The translations under genes were made by a program, and so were the position numbers. Below the pieces are notes generated by a model that worked only from the letters and a program-made list of their open reading frames with translations, had not been told where the DNA came from and did no database searches. 32,818 nucleotides of DNA from an uncultured Lachnospiraceae bacterium (GTDB taxonomy: Bacteria; Bacillota; Clostridia; Lachnospirales; Lachnospiraceae), in contig CANRMH010000005.1 of NCBI GenBank assembly GCA_947631695.1, positions 1-32,818 of the forward strand. The letters run 5' to 3'. Positions 1 to 9,355 of this stretch are shown in pieces (position 1 is the first letter of the stretch; every line of letters starts with the position of its first letter).

Positions 1-1
1 G

Positions 2-139
2 GTGGACAGCATTGAGGAAGTGAAAGAGTTTCTGTGGGATGAAGGCCTGGATATCGAGGGAATGACGCTGGAAGAGATAGAGGAAGCGGCGGAGGTATTT
101 CCGCTGCCGAGCGGACGGTATCTGATTGTGGAAGGTTAG
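2..139 (+). CDS. C-terminal end of a hypothetical protein (5' truncated by window)
   Basis: Open frame from the window edge: VDSIEEVKEFLWDEGLDIEGMTLEEIEEAAEVFPLPSGRYLIVEG*, followed by a hairpin plus T-tract. Confidence 0.6.
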   Translation: MDSIEEVKEFLWDEGLDIEGMTLEEIEEAAEVFPLPSGRYLIVEG

Positions 140-180
140 GAAACGTCAGAGGGACGCATGAAAAGGGACCATAAAGGAAC

Positions 181-208
181 GCCGCAGCTATTTGGCTGCG
201 GCTTTTTT
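181..208 (+). terminator. Rho-independent terminator of the upstream partial CDS
   Basis: GCCGCAGC-tatttg-GCTGCGGC followed by TTTTTT. Confidence 0.7.
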
Positions 209-619
209 CAGGGCGTCGTCGATGGCGTTTATGATGACCTGGGAGGTATAGGGATTTTCATCGGAATACTGGATATCTTCAAGGGACTGCTGCTGATAGA
301 TCTGTTCGGCGATATCTTCCATAGCCGGCTGGATCAGCGGAAACATAGTCGTTACAGTCTCATCCAGATTGGAAAAGCGGATGGAATTGATGTGGGATTC
401 ATCCACGGTGACTTCCACCTCCAGCGGGGTATTATTCAGAGTGACCGTCGAGGTGTAGACGCCGGGCATGTATTTTTCTTCCTCCGCTTTCGCTTCCCGG
501 CTTCTGGGGAAGAACATGAACGCCAGAAGAAGAATCAGGACTATGGCCAACACGACAAAGACAGCCGTGTAAATGATTTCTTTCATGTGTAATACGACGA
601 TTTTTGTTTTGGAACTCAT
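188..619 (-). CDS. Membrane-anchored FMN-binding-domain-like protein
   Basis: N-terminal TM segment (IIYTAVFVVLAIVLILLLAFMFF), then YMPGVYTSTVTLNNTPLEVEVTVDESHINSIRF, which resembles FMN-binding domains. MSSKTK is the preferred start over the ORF-track start at 640. Confidence 0.6.
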   Translation of the reverse strand: MSSKTKIVVLHMKEIIYTAVFVVLAIVLILLLAFMFFPRSREAKAEEEKYMPGVYTSTVTLNNTPLEVEVTVDESHINSIRFSNLDETVTTMFPLIQPAMEDIAEQIYQQQSLEDIQYSDENPYTSQVIINAIDDALKKAAAK

Positions 620-840
620 AAACCCCTCCTGTATACGCAAATGATAAGCTTACTTTATATACTGTATGAGCGGAAGAGGAAAAATATTCCTTTTTCGTTT
701 TGCAGGAAACTTTGTTCCCTATGAAACGAAAAGCGCTTGGCGGGATCGCGCTGCGGCGCAAAGTTTCCGTATTTCGCGTGACAAAAGGCAAAGCATCCTG
801 TAGAATGGTTAGGGAATATGAAAAGAAAGAGGAGAAAGAA

Positions 841-1413
841 ATGTTCATTATCGCAGGACTTGGAAACCCCACTTTGCAGTATGAGGGAACGCGGCACAAC
901 GTGGGGTTCGACGTCATAGACGCTATCGCGGAAGAATATAATATTTCAGTGGATTACACACAGCAGAGGGCGCGCACGGGGAAGGGGATCATCGCGGGGC
1001 AGAAAGTGATCCTGGCAAAACCCCAGACCTATATGAATCTCAGCGGCGAGAGCGTCCGGGGACTGGCGGACTACTATAAGATAGATGAAGAATCCCAGCT
1101 GCTGGTAATATACGACGACGTAAACTTGGATGTGGGACAGCTCAGGATCCGGAAGAAAGGAAGCGCCGGAGGGCATAACGGAGTCAGGAGTATCATCACC
1201 CATCTGGGGACGGATGTCTTTCAGAGGATCAAGATCGGCGTTGGGGAGAAGCCTCCGTATTACGATCTGGCCGATTATGTGCTGGGACATTTTTCGGAGG
1301 AAGAGCGAAAGAAAATGAAAGAGGGTTACGGCCGCGCGGTCAGGGCGGTGGAGATGATTCTGGAGGGAAGGATCGATTCCGCCATGAATGAATTTAACAG
1401 AAAGTCAATTTGA
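841..1413 (+). CDS. pth: Peptidyl-tRNA hydrolase
   Basis: MFIIAGLGNPTLQYEGTRHNVGFDVID, KPQTYMNLSGESV, DDVNLDVGQLRIRKKGSAGGHNGVRSI. RBS gaggag upstream of ATG 841; the track ORF start at 700 is upstream of the real start. Confidence 0.97.
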   Translation: MFIIAGLGNPTLQYEGTRHNVGFDVIDAIAEEYNISVDYTQQRARTGKGIIAGQKVILAKPQTYMNLSGESVRGLADYYKIDEESQLLVIYDDVNLDVGQLRIRKKGSAGGHNGVRSIITHLGTDVFQRIKIGVGEKPPYYDLADYVLGHFSEEERKKMKEGYGRAVRAVEMILEGRIDSAMNEFNRKSI

Positions 1414-1427
1414 AGGAGTTACAGAGA

Positions 1428-4400
1428 ATGCAGGCTTTGATCAGACCGCTTCAGGAACTGGCGGATTATGAGGAACTTCTGAAGCGCCGTGGAGAAGAAC
1501 CGGGGATGATACGGATTTCGGGATGCGTGAATTCCCAGAAGACGCATCTGATGTATGCGCTCGCTCAGGGCTGCAGATACAGGGTGATCATCTGTTCCGG
1601 CGAGTCAAAGGCAAAACAGATCTATGAGGAATATCGTTTTCTGGACGGAAACGTCTATTATTATCCGGCCAAAGATTTCCTGTTCTATCAGGCCGACCTG
1701 CGCAGCAAGGAGTTGATCAGGCAGAGAATGACGGTGGTACAGGCTCTGATGGAGCAGGAGGAGATTACGGTCGTGACCGGTATGGACGGCTTTATGGACG
1801 CTCTTGTGCCGGCGGAATTTATCCGGCGGCAGACGATACGTTTGAGAGGCGGACAGTCGGTGGATTTCGGAGAGATACAGACGAAGCTTGCGCGTATGGG
1901 TTACGACAGGGAGGACCAGGTGGAGGCGCCCGGACAGTTTGCCGTGAGGGGAGGGCTTCTCGACGTCTATCCGCTGACGGAGGAGGTCCCGGTCAGAATC
2001 GAATGGTGGGGGGATGAGATCGATTCCATCCGTACGTTTGACGCGGACAGCCAGCGTTCCATTGAGAATCTGGATGAGATACAGATCTATCCCGCGGATG
2101 AATTTCCGGAGGAAAAGATGCAGAGGGTTTCTTTTCTGGATTATTTTCCGAGATCCCAGACCCTGCTTTTCCTTGACGAACCACTCCGGATTCTGGAAAA
2201 GGGGGCTTCAGTGGAGGAAGAATTTCTGGAAGCCCAGGCAAAGCGGGCGCAGAGCGGATATGCGATCGCCGAGGAGGAGATGAAGTTGTATTCCTCTTCG
2301 CAGATCGTAAAAAAAATGAATTCGTACAGCGCGTTCGGATTTTCGGCGCTGGAGACAAAATGCGGGGATCTGAAGCTTCGCGGTCAGTACAGCCTGGATG
2401 CGAAGAAGGTCAATCCCTATAATAACAGTTTTGAAATGCTGACCAGGGATCTGAAACGCCTGAAGAGGAACGGATACCGGGTGGTGCTTCTGTCCGGTTC
2501 CCGGACAAGGGCGAAAAGGCTGGCGGAAGATCTGAGGGATTATAACCTGAGCAGCTTTTACAGCGACGAGATGGACCGGGAAGTCAATCCGGGGGAGATC
2601 ATGACCGCCTTCGGATATGTGGCGGAGGGGTACGAATATCCGATGCTGAAGTTTGTGGTGATCTCGGAGACGGATATATTCGGGAGAGAGAAGAAGAAAA
2701 GAAAACGCAAGGTCTATGAAGGGAGAAAGATCCAGAATTTTTCCGAGCTGAAACCGGGAGATTATGTGGTGCATGAAAACCACGGACTGGGAATTTACCG
2801 GGGGATTGAGAAAATTGAGGTGGACAGGGTCGCGAAGGATTATATGAAGATTTCCTACGCGAAAGGAGGAAACCTCTATATTCCCGCTACCCAGCTGGAT
2901 CTGATCCAGAAATACGCCAGCGCGGATTCCAAAAAACCGAAATTGAACGCCCTGGGTTCGCCGGAGTGGGCGAGGACGAAAAAAAGAGTCCAAGGCGCGG
3001 TGAGAGAGATCGCGAAGGATCTGGTGGAACTGTACGCCGTGCGCCAGCAGAGGGAAGGATTCGTATACGGAAAAGATACCGTGTGGCAGAGGGAATTTGA
3101 GGAGATGTTTCCGTTTGAGGAGACGGAGGACCAGCGCCTTGCCATCGAGGCGGTGAAGCGGGACATGGAGAGCAGGAAAATCATGGACCGCCTGATCTGC
3201 GGGGATGTGGGGTACGGCAAAACGGAGGTGGCGCTTCGCGCCGCTTTTAAGGCCGTGCAGGAGAACAAGCAGGTGGTATATCTGGTTCCGACTACGATTC
3301 TGGCGCAGCAGCATTACAATACGTTCACCCAGAGGATGAAGGAATTTCCGGTGCGTGTGGATCTGATGTGCCGCTTCAGGAGCGCGGCGCAGCAGAGAAA
3401 GACCATAGAGGACCTGAAAAAAGGCCTGGTGGACATTGTCATCGGAACTCACCGGGTACTGAGCGGCGATATGCAGTACAGGGATCTGGGACTTCTGATC
3501 ATAGATGAAGAACAGAGATTCGGCGTACAGCACAAGGAAAAAATAAAAAAACTGAAGGAAAATGTGGATGTCCTGACGCTGACCGCCACTCCGATTCCCA
3601 GAACTCTGCACATGAGTCTGATCGGGATCCGCGATATGAGCGTACTGGAGGAAGCGCCGGAGGAGCGAATGCCCATTCAGACCTACGTGATGGAATACAA
3701 CGACGAGATGGTGCGGGAGGCGATCGAGCGGGAGTGCGCCAGACAGGGACAGGTGTATTATGTATATAACCGGGTGGAGGATATTGCGGAAATCACAGGG
3801 CGCATCCAGCGGCTGACGCCGGATGCGGTCGTCCGCTATGCGCACGGCCAGATGAAGGAACGCCAGCTGGAAAAGATCATGTACGATTTCATCAACGGGG
3901 AGATCGACGTACTGGTTTCAACGACGATCATTGAGACGGGATTGGATATCCCCAACGTCAATACCATGATCATCCACGATGCGGATCGCCTGGGACTCGC
4001 GCAGCTCTACCAGCTGAGGGGACGGGTGGGACGCTCCAACAGGATGGCTTACGCATTTCTCCTGTACCGAAAAGATAAGATGCTGCAGGAGGTGGCGGAG
4101 AAACGCCTGTCCGCGATCCGTGAGTTTACGGATCTGGGTTCCGGGATACGGATCGCCATGCGGGATCTCGAGATCCGCGGCGCGGGAAACCTTCTGGGCG
4201 CGCAGCAGCACGGCCATATGGAGGCGGTCGGGTACGATCTGTACTGCAAAATGCTGAACGAGGCGGTCAGGCAGCTGAAGGGGGAGACGCAGGAGGAAGA
4301 GTTTGCCACCTCCATTGACCTGAACGTGGACGCCTACATTCCTGAAACCTATATACCGAATGAATATCAGAAGCTGGATATCTATAAAAGGATCGCCGCC

Positions 4401-4766
4401 ATCGATAATGAGGAAGAGCTGGAGGATATGACGGAAGAACTGACTGACCGGTACGGGGATATTCCGGGCAGGGTGGAAACGCTGCTTCATATTGCGGGGC
4501 TGAAGGCGATGGCCCATCGCGTGTATGTGACGTTGGTGGAGCAGAAGGGGGAAAGCATTTCCTTTTTCATGTATGAGAAGGCCCGGGTGAATCCCTCGAA
4601 GATTCCGGAGATGGTTGCGCAGTATCACGGGGATCTTGTCTTTAAGGCGGATGGCCCGCCGTGTTTCCTTTATCGGAAGAGGGGAAGGAGCGGAAAAGGC
4701 AAGGAAGATTCCGTAATGGAAGTTGTGAAAAATGTGTTAATTTCAATGAAGGGATTGCTTGAATAA
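1428..4766 (+). CDS. mfd: Transcription-repair coupling factor
   Basis: CarD-interacting-like domain plus SF2 helicase motifs (GDVGYGKTEVALRAAFKA, DEEQRFGVQHKEKIK, TLTATPIPRTLHMSLIGIRDMS) and TRCF C-terminal domain. RBS aaggag 9 nt before ATG 1428 (alternative TTG 1410). Confidence 0.97.
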   Translation: MQALIRPLQELADYEELLKRRGEEPGMIRISGCVNSQKTHLMYALAQGCRYRVIICSGESKAKQIYEEYRFLDGNVYYYPAKDFLFYQADLRSKELIRQRMTVVQALMEQEEITVVTGMDGFMDALVPAEFIRRQTIRLRGGQSVDFGEIQTKLARMGYDREDQVEAPGQFAVRGGLLDVYPLTEEVPVRIEWWGDEIDSIRTFDADSQRSIENLDEIQIYPADEFPEEKMQRVSFLDYFPRSQTLLFLDEPLRILEKGASVEEEFLEAQAKRAQSGYAIAEEEMKLYSSSQIVKKMNSYSAFGFSALETKCGDLKLRGQYSLDAKKVNPYNNSFEMLTRDLKRLKRNGYRVVLLSGSRTRAKRLAEDLRDYNLSSFYSDEMDREVNPGEIMTAFGYVAEGYEYPMLKFVVISETDIFGREKKKRKRKVYEGRKIQNFSELKPGDYVVHENHGLGIYRGIEKIEVDRVAKDYMKISYAKGGNLYIPATQLDLIQKYASADSKKPKLNALGSPEWARTKKRVQGAVREIAKDLVELYAVRQQREGFVYGKDTVWQREFEEMFPFEETEDQRLAIEAVKRDMESRKIMDRLICGDVGYGKTEVALRAAFKAVQENKQVVYLVPTTILAQQHYNTFTQRMKEFPVRVDLMCRFRSAAQQRKTIEDLKKGLVDIVIGTHRVLSGDMQYRDLGLLIIDEEQRFGVQHKEKIKKLKENVDVLTLTATPIPRTLHMSLIGIRDMSVLEEAPEERMPIQTYVMEYNDEMVREAIERECARQGQVYYVYNRVEDIAEITGRIQRLTPDAVVRYAHGQMKERQLEKIMYDFINGEIDVLVSTTIIETGLDIPNVNTMIIHDADRLGLAQLYQLRGRVGRSNRMAYAFLLYRKDKMLQEVAEKRLSAIREFTDLGSGIRIAMRDLEIRGAGNLLGAQQHGHMEAVGYDLYCKMLNEAVRQLKGETQEEEFATSIDLNVDAYIPETYIPNEYQKLDIYKRIAAIDNEEELEDMTEELTDRYGDIPGRVETLLHIAGLKAMAHRVYVTLVEQKGESISFFMYEKARVNPSKIPEMVAQYHGDLVFKADGPPCFLYRKRGRSGKGKEDSVMEVVKNVLISMKGLLE

Positions 4767-4783
4767 AAAAAAGAGGGTATAAT
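4755..4783 (+). promoter_or_regulatory. Sigma-A type promoter for the foldase gene
   Basis: TTGCTT - 17 nt - TATAAT, with the -35 overlapping the 3' end of mfd. Confidence 0.65.
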
Positions 4784-4822
4784 AGTGAAGTTAGCAAGAA
4801 CTAAGGAGGATATGAGAAGATT

Positions 4823-5986
4823 ATGAAAAAATTAGCGATACTTGCGCTGGCAGGTGCGATGGCGGTGGCTTCACTGACCGGATGCAGCGGGATAAAAGAT
4901 AACGAAGTTGTTATGACTGTGGGCGGAGATGAGGTGACCGCGGATATTGCAAACTTTTACGCAAGATATACGCAGGCACAATATGAGACCTATTACGCGG
5001 CATATCTTGGGGACGATATGTGGACCAGCGAAGTGGAGGAAGGAAAGACTTACGAGGAGACGGTGAAAGACTCCGTTCTGGATCTGCTCAAAGATATGTA
5101 TGTGTATGAAGACCATATGGACGAATACGATATTTCACTGACGGACGAGGACAAGACGGCTATCCAGGCCGCCGCTGAGGAATTTGACAAGAGCAACGGA
5201 AGCGGCGAAAAGAAAAAAGTGTCCGGCAGCAGGGAAGTTGTCGAGCGCTGCCTGACCCTTCAGACCATTCAGCTGAAAATGCAGGATGCGATCGGCGCGA
5301 CGGCCGACCAGGAGGTGTCGGATGAGGAGGCCGCCCAGAAGAAAATGCAGTATGTGACCTTCTCCCTGACGACAACGGATGATGACGGAAACAGTGTGGA
5401 TCTGACCGATGAGGAGAAGGAAGCGCTGAAAGAGGATGCGCAGACGTTTGCGGACGGCGCGAAGGACGCGGAGGATTTTCAGGCATATGCAGCGGAACAG
5501 GAGCTGGAAGCTACAGAGTCCACGTTCGATTCCGAGTCGACGGCTCCGGCAGCCGAACTGATCGAGGCGGCGGACAAGCTGACGGAAGGCGAGACGACTG
5601 CGGTCGTGGAGACGGATACGGCTTACTATGTAGCGCGTCTGGTCAGCGAGTTTGACAAGGAAGCGACAGAGACGAAGAAAGACCAGATCGTGTCCCAGCG
5701 CAAGCAGGATAAGATTACGGAGACGCTGGACGGCTGGAAGGAAGAGACAGAGATCAAGGTGAACGAGGATGTGTGGGCGAAAGTGAAGTTTACGGATCTG
5801 AAGATCACCATGAAGCAGCAGGAGACGACGGACGACGCTTCCGCGGAGACGACCGACGACACCTCCGGGAAGACGACGGACGATACCACGGATGACGCTG
5901 CGGACGATATCTCCGCGGATACGGCGGACGATGCGGCTGCGGACGATACCTCCGCGGACACGACAGATGATGCGGCTGCGGAATAG
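4823..5986 (+). CDS. PrsA/SurA-type peptidylprolyl isomerase (foldase) lipoprotein with Asp/Thr/Ala-rich C-terminal tail
   Basis: Lipobox signal (MKKLAILALAGAMAVASLTGC), SurA_N-like helical region, and QYVTFSLTTTDDDG...YYVARLVSEFD rotamase-like region; acidic tail TTDDASAETTDDTSGKTTDDTTDDAADD... Confidence 0.8.
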   Translation: MKKLAILALAGAMAVASLTGCSGIKDNEVVMTVGGDEVTADIANFYARYTQAQYETYYAAYLGDDMWTSEVEEGKTYEETVKDSVLDLLKDMYVYEDHMDEYDISLTDEDKTAIQAAAEEFDKSNGSGEKKKVSGSREVVERCLTLQTIQLKMQDAIGATADQEVSDEEAAQKKMQYVTFSLTTTDDDGNSVDLTDEEKEALKEDAQTFADGAKDAEDFQAYAAEQELEATESTFDSESTAPAAELIEAADKLTEGETTAVVETDTAYYVARLVSEFDKEATETKKDQIVSQRKQDKITETLDGWKEETEIKVNEDVWAKVKFTDLKITMKQQETTDDASAETTDDTSGKTTDDTTDDAADDISADTADDAAADDTSADTTDDAAAE

Positions 5987-6009
5987 AATATAAATATAAA
6001 GGATTTTAA

Positions 6010-6051
6010 TAAACAGGAGCGTGCATTCGGATGGATGCGCGCTCCTGTTTT
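6010..6051. terminator. Bidirectional terminator between convergent genes
   Basis: Inverted repeat aacaggagcgtgcat...atgcgcgctcctgtttt between the + foldase gene and the - yqeY-like gene. Confidence 0.7.
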
Positions 6052-6070
6052 ACAGAAAACTCAATGACTG

Positions 6071-6517
6071 TCACTGCATGACGGAAGTCAGGATCTCGTT
6101 GACCAGCTTGCCGTCCGCCTTGCCCTTCACCTTTGGCATCAGGACCTTCATGATCCGTCCCTTATCCTTCGGGGTGGGGGCGTCGATGCCAAGCTCCGAC
6201 AGGGTGGCGTCGATGACGGCGCGGATCTCGCCGGCGTCCATCATTTTCGGCGCGTATTGTTCCAGAACGGCGAGACGGTTTTGGCATTCCTCAATAATGT
6301 CTGTTCGCTCCGGCGGAGTCAGTTCCAGGGTTTCTTTCGTCTGCTTGATTTCTTTCATAATGACCTGCGTTTCCTCTTCCTCGGACAGATCGGAACGCTT
6401 GTCGATCGCCTTGTTCTTCAGCGCTGCCAAGAGCATGGACAAGGTTTCTTTGGTTTCCTTATCGCCTGCTTTCATCGCTTTTACCATAGCGCTTCTTACT
6501 TCGTCAATTTTGCTCAT
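6071..6517 (-). CDS. GatB/YqeY domain-containing protein
   Basis: MSKIDEVRSAMVKAMKAGDKETKETLSMLLAALKNKAID...LIEECQNRLAVLEQYAPKMMDAGEIRAVIDATLSELG...GRIMKVLMPKVKGKADGKLVNEIL is diagnostic of YqeY. Confidence 0.93.
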   Translation of the reverse strand: MSKIDEVRSAMVKAMKAGDKETKETLSMLLAALKNKAIDKRSDLSEEEETQVIMKEIKQTKETLELTPPERTDIIEECQNRLAVLEQYAPKMMDAGEIRAVIDATLSELGIDAPTPKDKGRIMKVLMPKVKGKADGKLVNEILTSVMQ

Positions 6518-6622
6518 GTTGATTTCCTCCTTAAGATTATTCAATACGTAATTCACAGTCCTTTGCCGCGCAAAAACGCGCTCCGGCCGGGCCGCCCGCA
6601 GATTGCGGGAAGCAGCGTTCGG

Positions 6623-8002
6623 CTACCGCAGGAAGATGTGGATCAGTTTGTCGTACATATTTTTGTAGGGCTGATATCTCATGGGAAGATCCAGCCAGGT
6701 CTTTTTGTCTACGATGCTCTTATAGTGTGAGAAGGTTCGGAATCCATCCCTGCCGTGATAAGAACCCATCCCGCTTTCTCCGAATCCTCCGAATCCCATC
6801 TGGCTGGTGGCGAGGTGGATAACCGTGTCGTTGATGCAGCCGCCTCCGAATCCGCACTGCGACATGACCTGCCGGGCCGTTTTCCTGTTGCCGGTAAACA
6901 GATACAGAGCGAGCGGATGCGGCATGGAATTGATTTTGTGGATCGCCTCGTACAGAGAGGAATAGGTCAGGACGGGCAGTACCGGCCCGAAGATTTCCTC
7001 CTGCATCACCGCGTCCTCAAAGGTGACGCGGTCCATGACGGTGGGTGCGATCCGCAGGCGTTCCGCGTCCGTCTGCCCTCCGCAGACGATCTTTTCCGGA
7101 TCTGTCAGCCCGGTGATCCGGTCGAAATGCTTCCGGTTGATGATCTTCCCGTAGTTCTCGTTCTGCAGGGGATCTCTTCCGAACTGCAGATGGATCTGGC
7201 GTTTGATCTCCTGGATCAGACGGTCTTTGATGCGGGGATCGCAGTAGATATAATCCGGTGCGACGCAGGTCTGGCCGCAGTTGAGGAACTTCCCGAATAC
7301 GATCCGTTTTGCCGCGAGTTTGATGTCGGCGGTTGCGTCAACGATACAGGGACTCTTGCCTCCCAGCTCCAGCGTAACAGGCGTCAGATTGTCGGCGGCG
7401 TGTCTCATGACTTCCCTTCCCACCGCCTGGCTGCCCGTAAAAAAGATATAATCAAAGTGTTCTTTCAGAAGGCGGCTGTTTTCCTCGCGCCCGCCCGTGA
7501 CAACCGCCACATAGTGTTCCTCGAAGCATTCCCCGACGATGGTGCGGATGATTTCGCTGGTATACGGCGAATAAGCGCTCGGCTTCAAAACCGCGGTATT
7601 TCCGGCGGCGATAGCGTCAACCAGAGGATCCAGCGTGAGCAGGAACGGGTAGTTCCAGGGACTCATGATCAGCGCGACTCCGTAGGGAGAGGGCTTTTTA
7701 AAACTTCTGGAAGGAAACTGTGCGAGCGGCGTCAGAACCGTCTTTTCTCCGGCGAAAGAGCGGATATGCCGGAGCAAGTAACTGATTTCGCTCAGTACAA
7801 GACCTGTTTCGCACATGTAGCTTTCAAAATTGCTTTTTCCGAGATCCCTGCGGATCGCCTCGTTAATATCTTCTTCGTGACGCACAATGCAGTTCTTTAG
7901 TTTCTTCAGAGCGCGGATCCTGAAATCCACCGGAAGCGTTGCTCCGGAATAAAAGTATGCGCGCTGTCTCTTTACGATTCGTTTGATTTCTGATTTCTGC
8001 AT
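6623..8002 (-). CDS. Aldehyde dehydrogenase (class III-like, about 459 aa)
   Basis: MQKSEIKRIVKRQRAYF start; SPWNYPFLLTLDPLVDAIAAGNTAVLKPS, VTLELGGKSP (Glu), NCGQTCVAPDY (Cys), QEEIFGPVLPVL. Track ORF start at 8479 is spuriously extended. Confidence 0.95.
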   Translation of the reverse strand: MQKSEIKRIVKRQRAYFYSGATLPVDFRIRALKKLKNCIVRHEEDINEAIRRDLGKSNFESYMCETGLVLSEISYLLRHIRSFAGEKTVLTPLAQFPSRSFKKPSPYGVALIMSPWNYPFLLTLDPLVDAIAAGNTAVLKPSAYSPYTSEIIRTIVGECFEEHYVAVVTGGREENSRLLKEHFDYIFFTGSQAVGREVMRHAADNLTPVTLELGGKSPCIVDATADIKLAAKRIVFGKFLNCGQTCVAPDYIYCDPRIKDRLIQEIKRQIHLQFGRDPLQNENYGKIINRKHFDRITGLTDPEKIVCGGQTDAERLRIAPTVMDRVTFEDAVMQEEIFGPVLPVLTYSSLYEAIHKINSMPHPLALYLFTGNRKTARQVMSQCGFGGGCINDTVIHLATSQMGFGGFGESGMGSYHGRDGFRTFSHYKSIVDKKTWLDLPMRYQPYKNMYDKLIHIFLR

Positions 8003-8125
8003 CAGTGATCCCTCCTTTGCGGATTCTCTCCTGATCTGCGGGATCCTGTCCCCGATCCGGAAACTGTCCCGATTGATATCTGAATATCCTTTCCATAATA
8101 TTTTGCGGAAAAAAAGAATAGTTGC

Positions 8126-8154
8126 ATTATAACAAAAGATGCCCTGCAGTGCAA
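8126..8154 (-). promoter_or_regulatory. Promoter of the aldehyde dehydrogenase gene
   Basis: On the minus strand: TTGCAC - 17 nt - TATAAT. Confidence 0.6.
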
Positions 8155-8181
8155 GTGAACAGGAATGGGTTTTGTTCCGGA

Positions 8182-8211
8182 TGCATAAAAAAATTTCATT
8201 TACAGATACTA
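8182..8211 (+). promoter_or_regulatory. Candidate forespore sigma (SigG/SigF-like) promoter upstream of spoVT
   Basis: TGCATA - 17 nt - GATACTA, close to a sigG-like -35 GnATA / -10 CATACTA pattern. Confidence 0.45.
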
Positions 8212-8252
8212 TTTCCATTAATGGAAAGTACAGTAAATGGAGGATATTTAAT

Positions 8253-8801
8253 ATGAAAGCTACAGGAATCGTGCGGAGGATCGACGATCTCGGAAGGGTC
8301 GTGATTCCGAAAGAAATCAGAAGAACACTGCGGATCAGGGAAGGCGATCCGCTTGAGATATTTACGGACAGGGAGGGGGAGATTATTCTGAAAAAATATT
8401 CTCCGATCGGAGAGATTTCCGTCGTGGCAAAGCAATATGCCGAGAGCCTCTCCCAGACGCTGGGGTGTCTGGTATGCATCAGCGATATGGAACAGGTTGT
8501 GGCGGCTTCCGGGAACGGGAAGAAGGAGATGCAGGATCAGTATATTACCAGACAGCTGGAGAAGGTTCTGGACGACCGTGAGAACATCGTCGCCGCTTAC
8601 GGGGAGAAAAAGTTTGTAAAGATCATAAACGAACAGGAGGATACGTACGACTGCGAGGTAATCTCGCCGATCATATGCGAGGGGGACGTCATAGGATCGG
8701 TGATCCTCCTGACGAAGGGAGGCCAGAAAAAGTTTGGGGAGCTGGAACAGAAAATGACGGTGTGCGCGGCCGGATTTCTGGGAAAGCAGATGGAACCTTA
8801 A
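8253..8801 (+). CDS. spoVT: Stage V sporulation protein T (AbrB-family N-term plus GAF-like C-term)
   Basis: MKATGIVRRIDDLGRVVIPKEIRRTLRIREGDPLEIFTDREGEIILKKYSPIGE is the SpoVT/AbrB signature; RBS ggagg upstream of ATG 8253. Confidence 0.95.
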   Translation: MKATGIVRRIDDLGRVVIPKEIRRTLRIREGDPLEIFTDREGEIILKKYSPIGEISVVAKQYAESLSQTLGCLVCISDMEQVVAASGNGKKEMQDQYITRQLEKVLDDRENIVAAYGEKKFVKIINEQEDTYDCEVISPIICEGDVIGSVILLTKGGQKKFGELEQKMTVCAAGFLGKQMEP

Positions 8802-8901
8802 CAGGGGATGAAGGGGAAAAAGAATCCTCTTTGGCTATTCATAATTTCTTTTCGCGGCACATATCAATGAGATAGAAGATAACGGGACAAGGAGAGAGAT
8901 T

Positions 8902-9282
8902 ATGAGCAGGAATATGAATATCAAAAAAAATTCAAAGGTGCTGTGGGTGCTGAAAGCGCTTCTGGTGTCGTATTTGGTGACCGGCGTGCTGCTTCTGGCT
9001 CTGGCAATGCTTCTGTATAAGCTGGAACTGGATGAGAAAGCAGTGTCGGCGGGAATCATTGCCATCTATGTGGCGGCAACGCTGATCGGAGGCCTGTTCC
9101 TCGGGAAGATGGCGAAAGAGAAACGTTTTATCTGGGGACTGGGGCTGGGGCTTGCGTATTTCGCGCTTCTGCTTCTGATCACGCTGGGAGTCTACCATAC
9201 GCTGGACGGGAGCGGAACCGGCCTGATGACGACGTTTATCCTCTGTGCAGGCGGAGGAATGATAGGCGGGATGATTTCCTGA
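8902..9282 (+). CDS. TIGR04086-like family membrane protein
   Basis: Four predicted TM segments, about 126 aa, immediately upstream of scfA/scfB; position and composition fit TIGR04086. Confidence 0.8.
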   Translation: MSRNMNIKKNSKVLWVLKALLVSYLVTGVLLLALAMLLYKLELDEKAVSAGIIAIYVAATLIGGLFLGKMAKEKRFIWGLGLGLAYFALLLLITLGVYHTLDGSGTGLMTTFILCAGGGMIGGMIS

Positions 9283-9290
9283 AAAAATAC

Positions 9291-9319
9291 TTTCCAAAAG
9301 ATACCGCTTATGCTATAAT
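9291..9319 (+). promoter_or_regulatory. Candidate promoter for scfA
   Basis: TTTCCA - 17 nt - TATAAT ahead of the scfA RBS (aaggagga). Confidence 0.5.
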
Positions 9320-9355
9320 AATTAAAGTTTAAGCCAGCATAAGGAGGAGAATTGC

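Noticed and set aside
2208-3845. 545-aa minus-strand ORF opposite mfd
   Set aside because: Antisense of conserved Mfd helicase motifs; low-complexity composition typical of shadow frames.
5815-5986. CRISPR-like or minisatellite array
   Set aside because: Repeats are short and degenerate, have no spacers, and lie in a coding frame as an Asp/Thr-rich protein tail.
6755-7900. 381-aa plus-strand ORF opposite the aldehyde dehydrogenase
   Set aside because: Shadow of the aldehyde dehydrogenase coding strand.
8003-8479. N-terminal extension of the aldehyde dehydrogenase ORF to 8479
   Set aside because: The extension has no ALDH homology, crosses a clear minus-strand promoter (8126-8154) and runs antisense through the spoVT start; ATG at 8002 has a good RBS.
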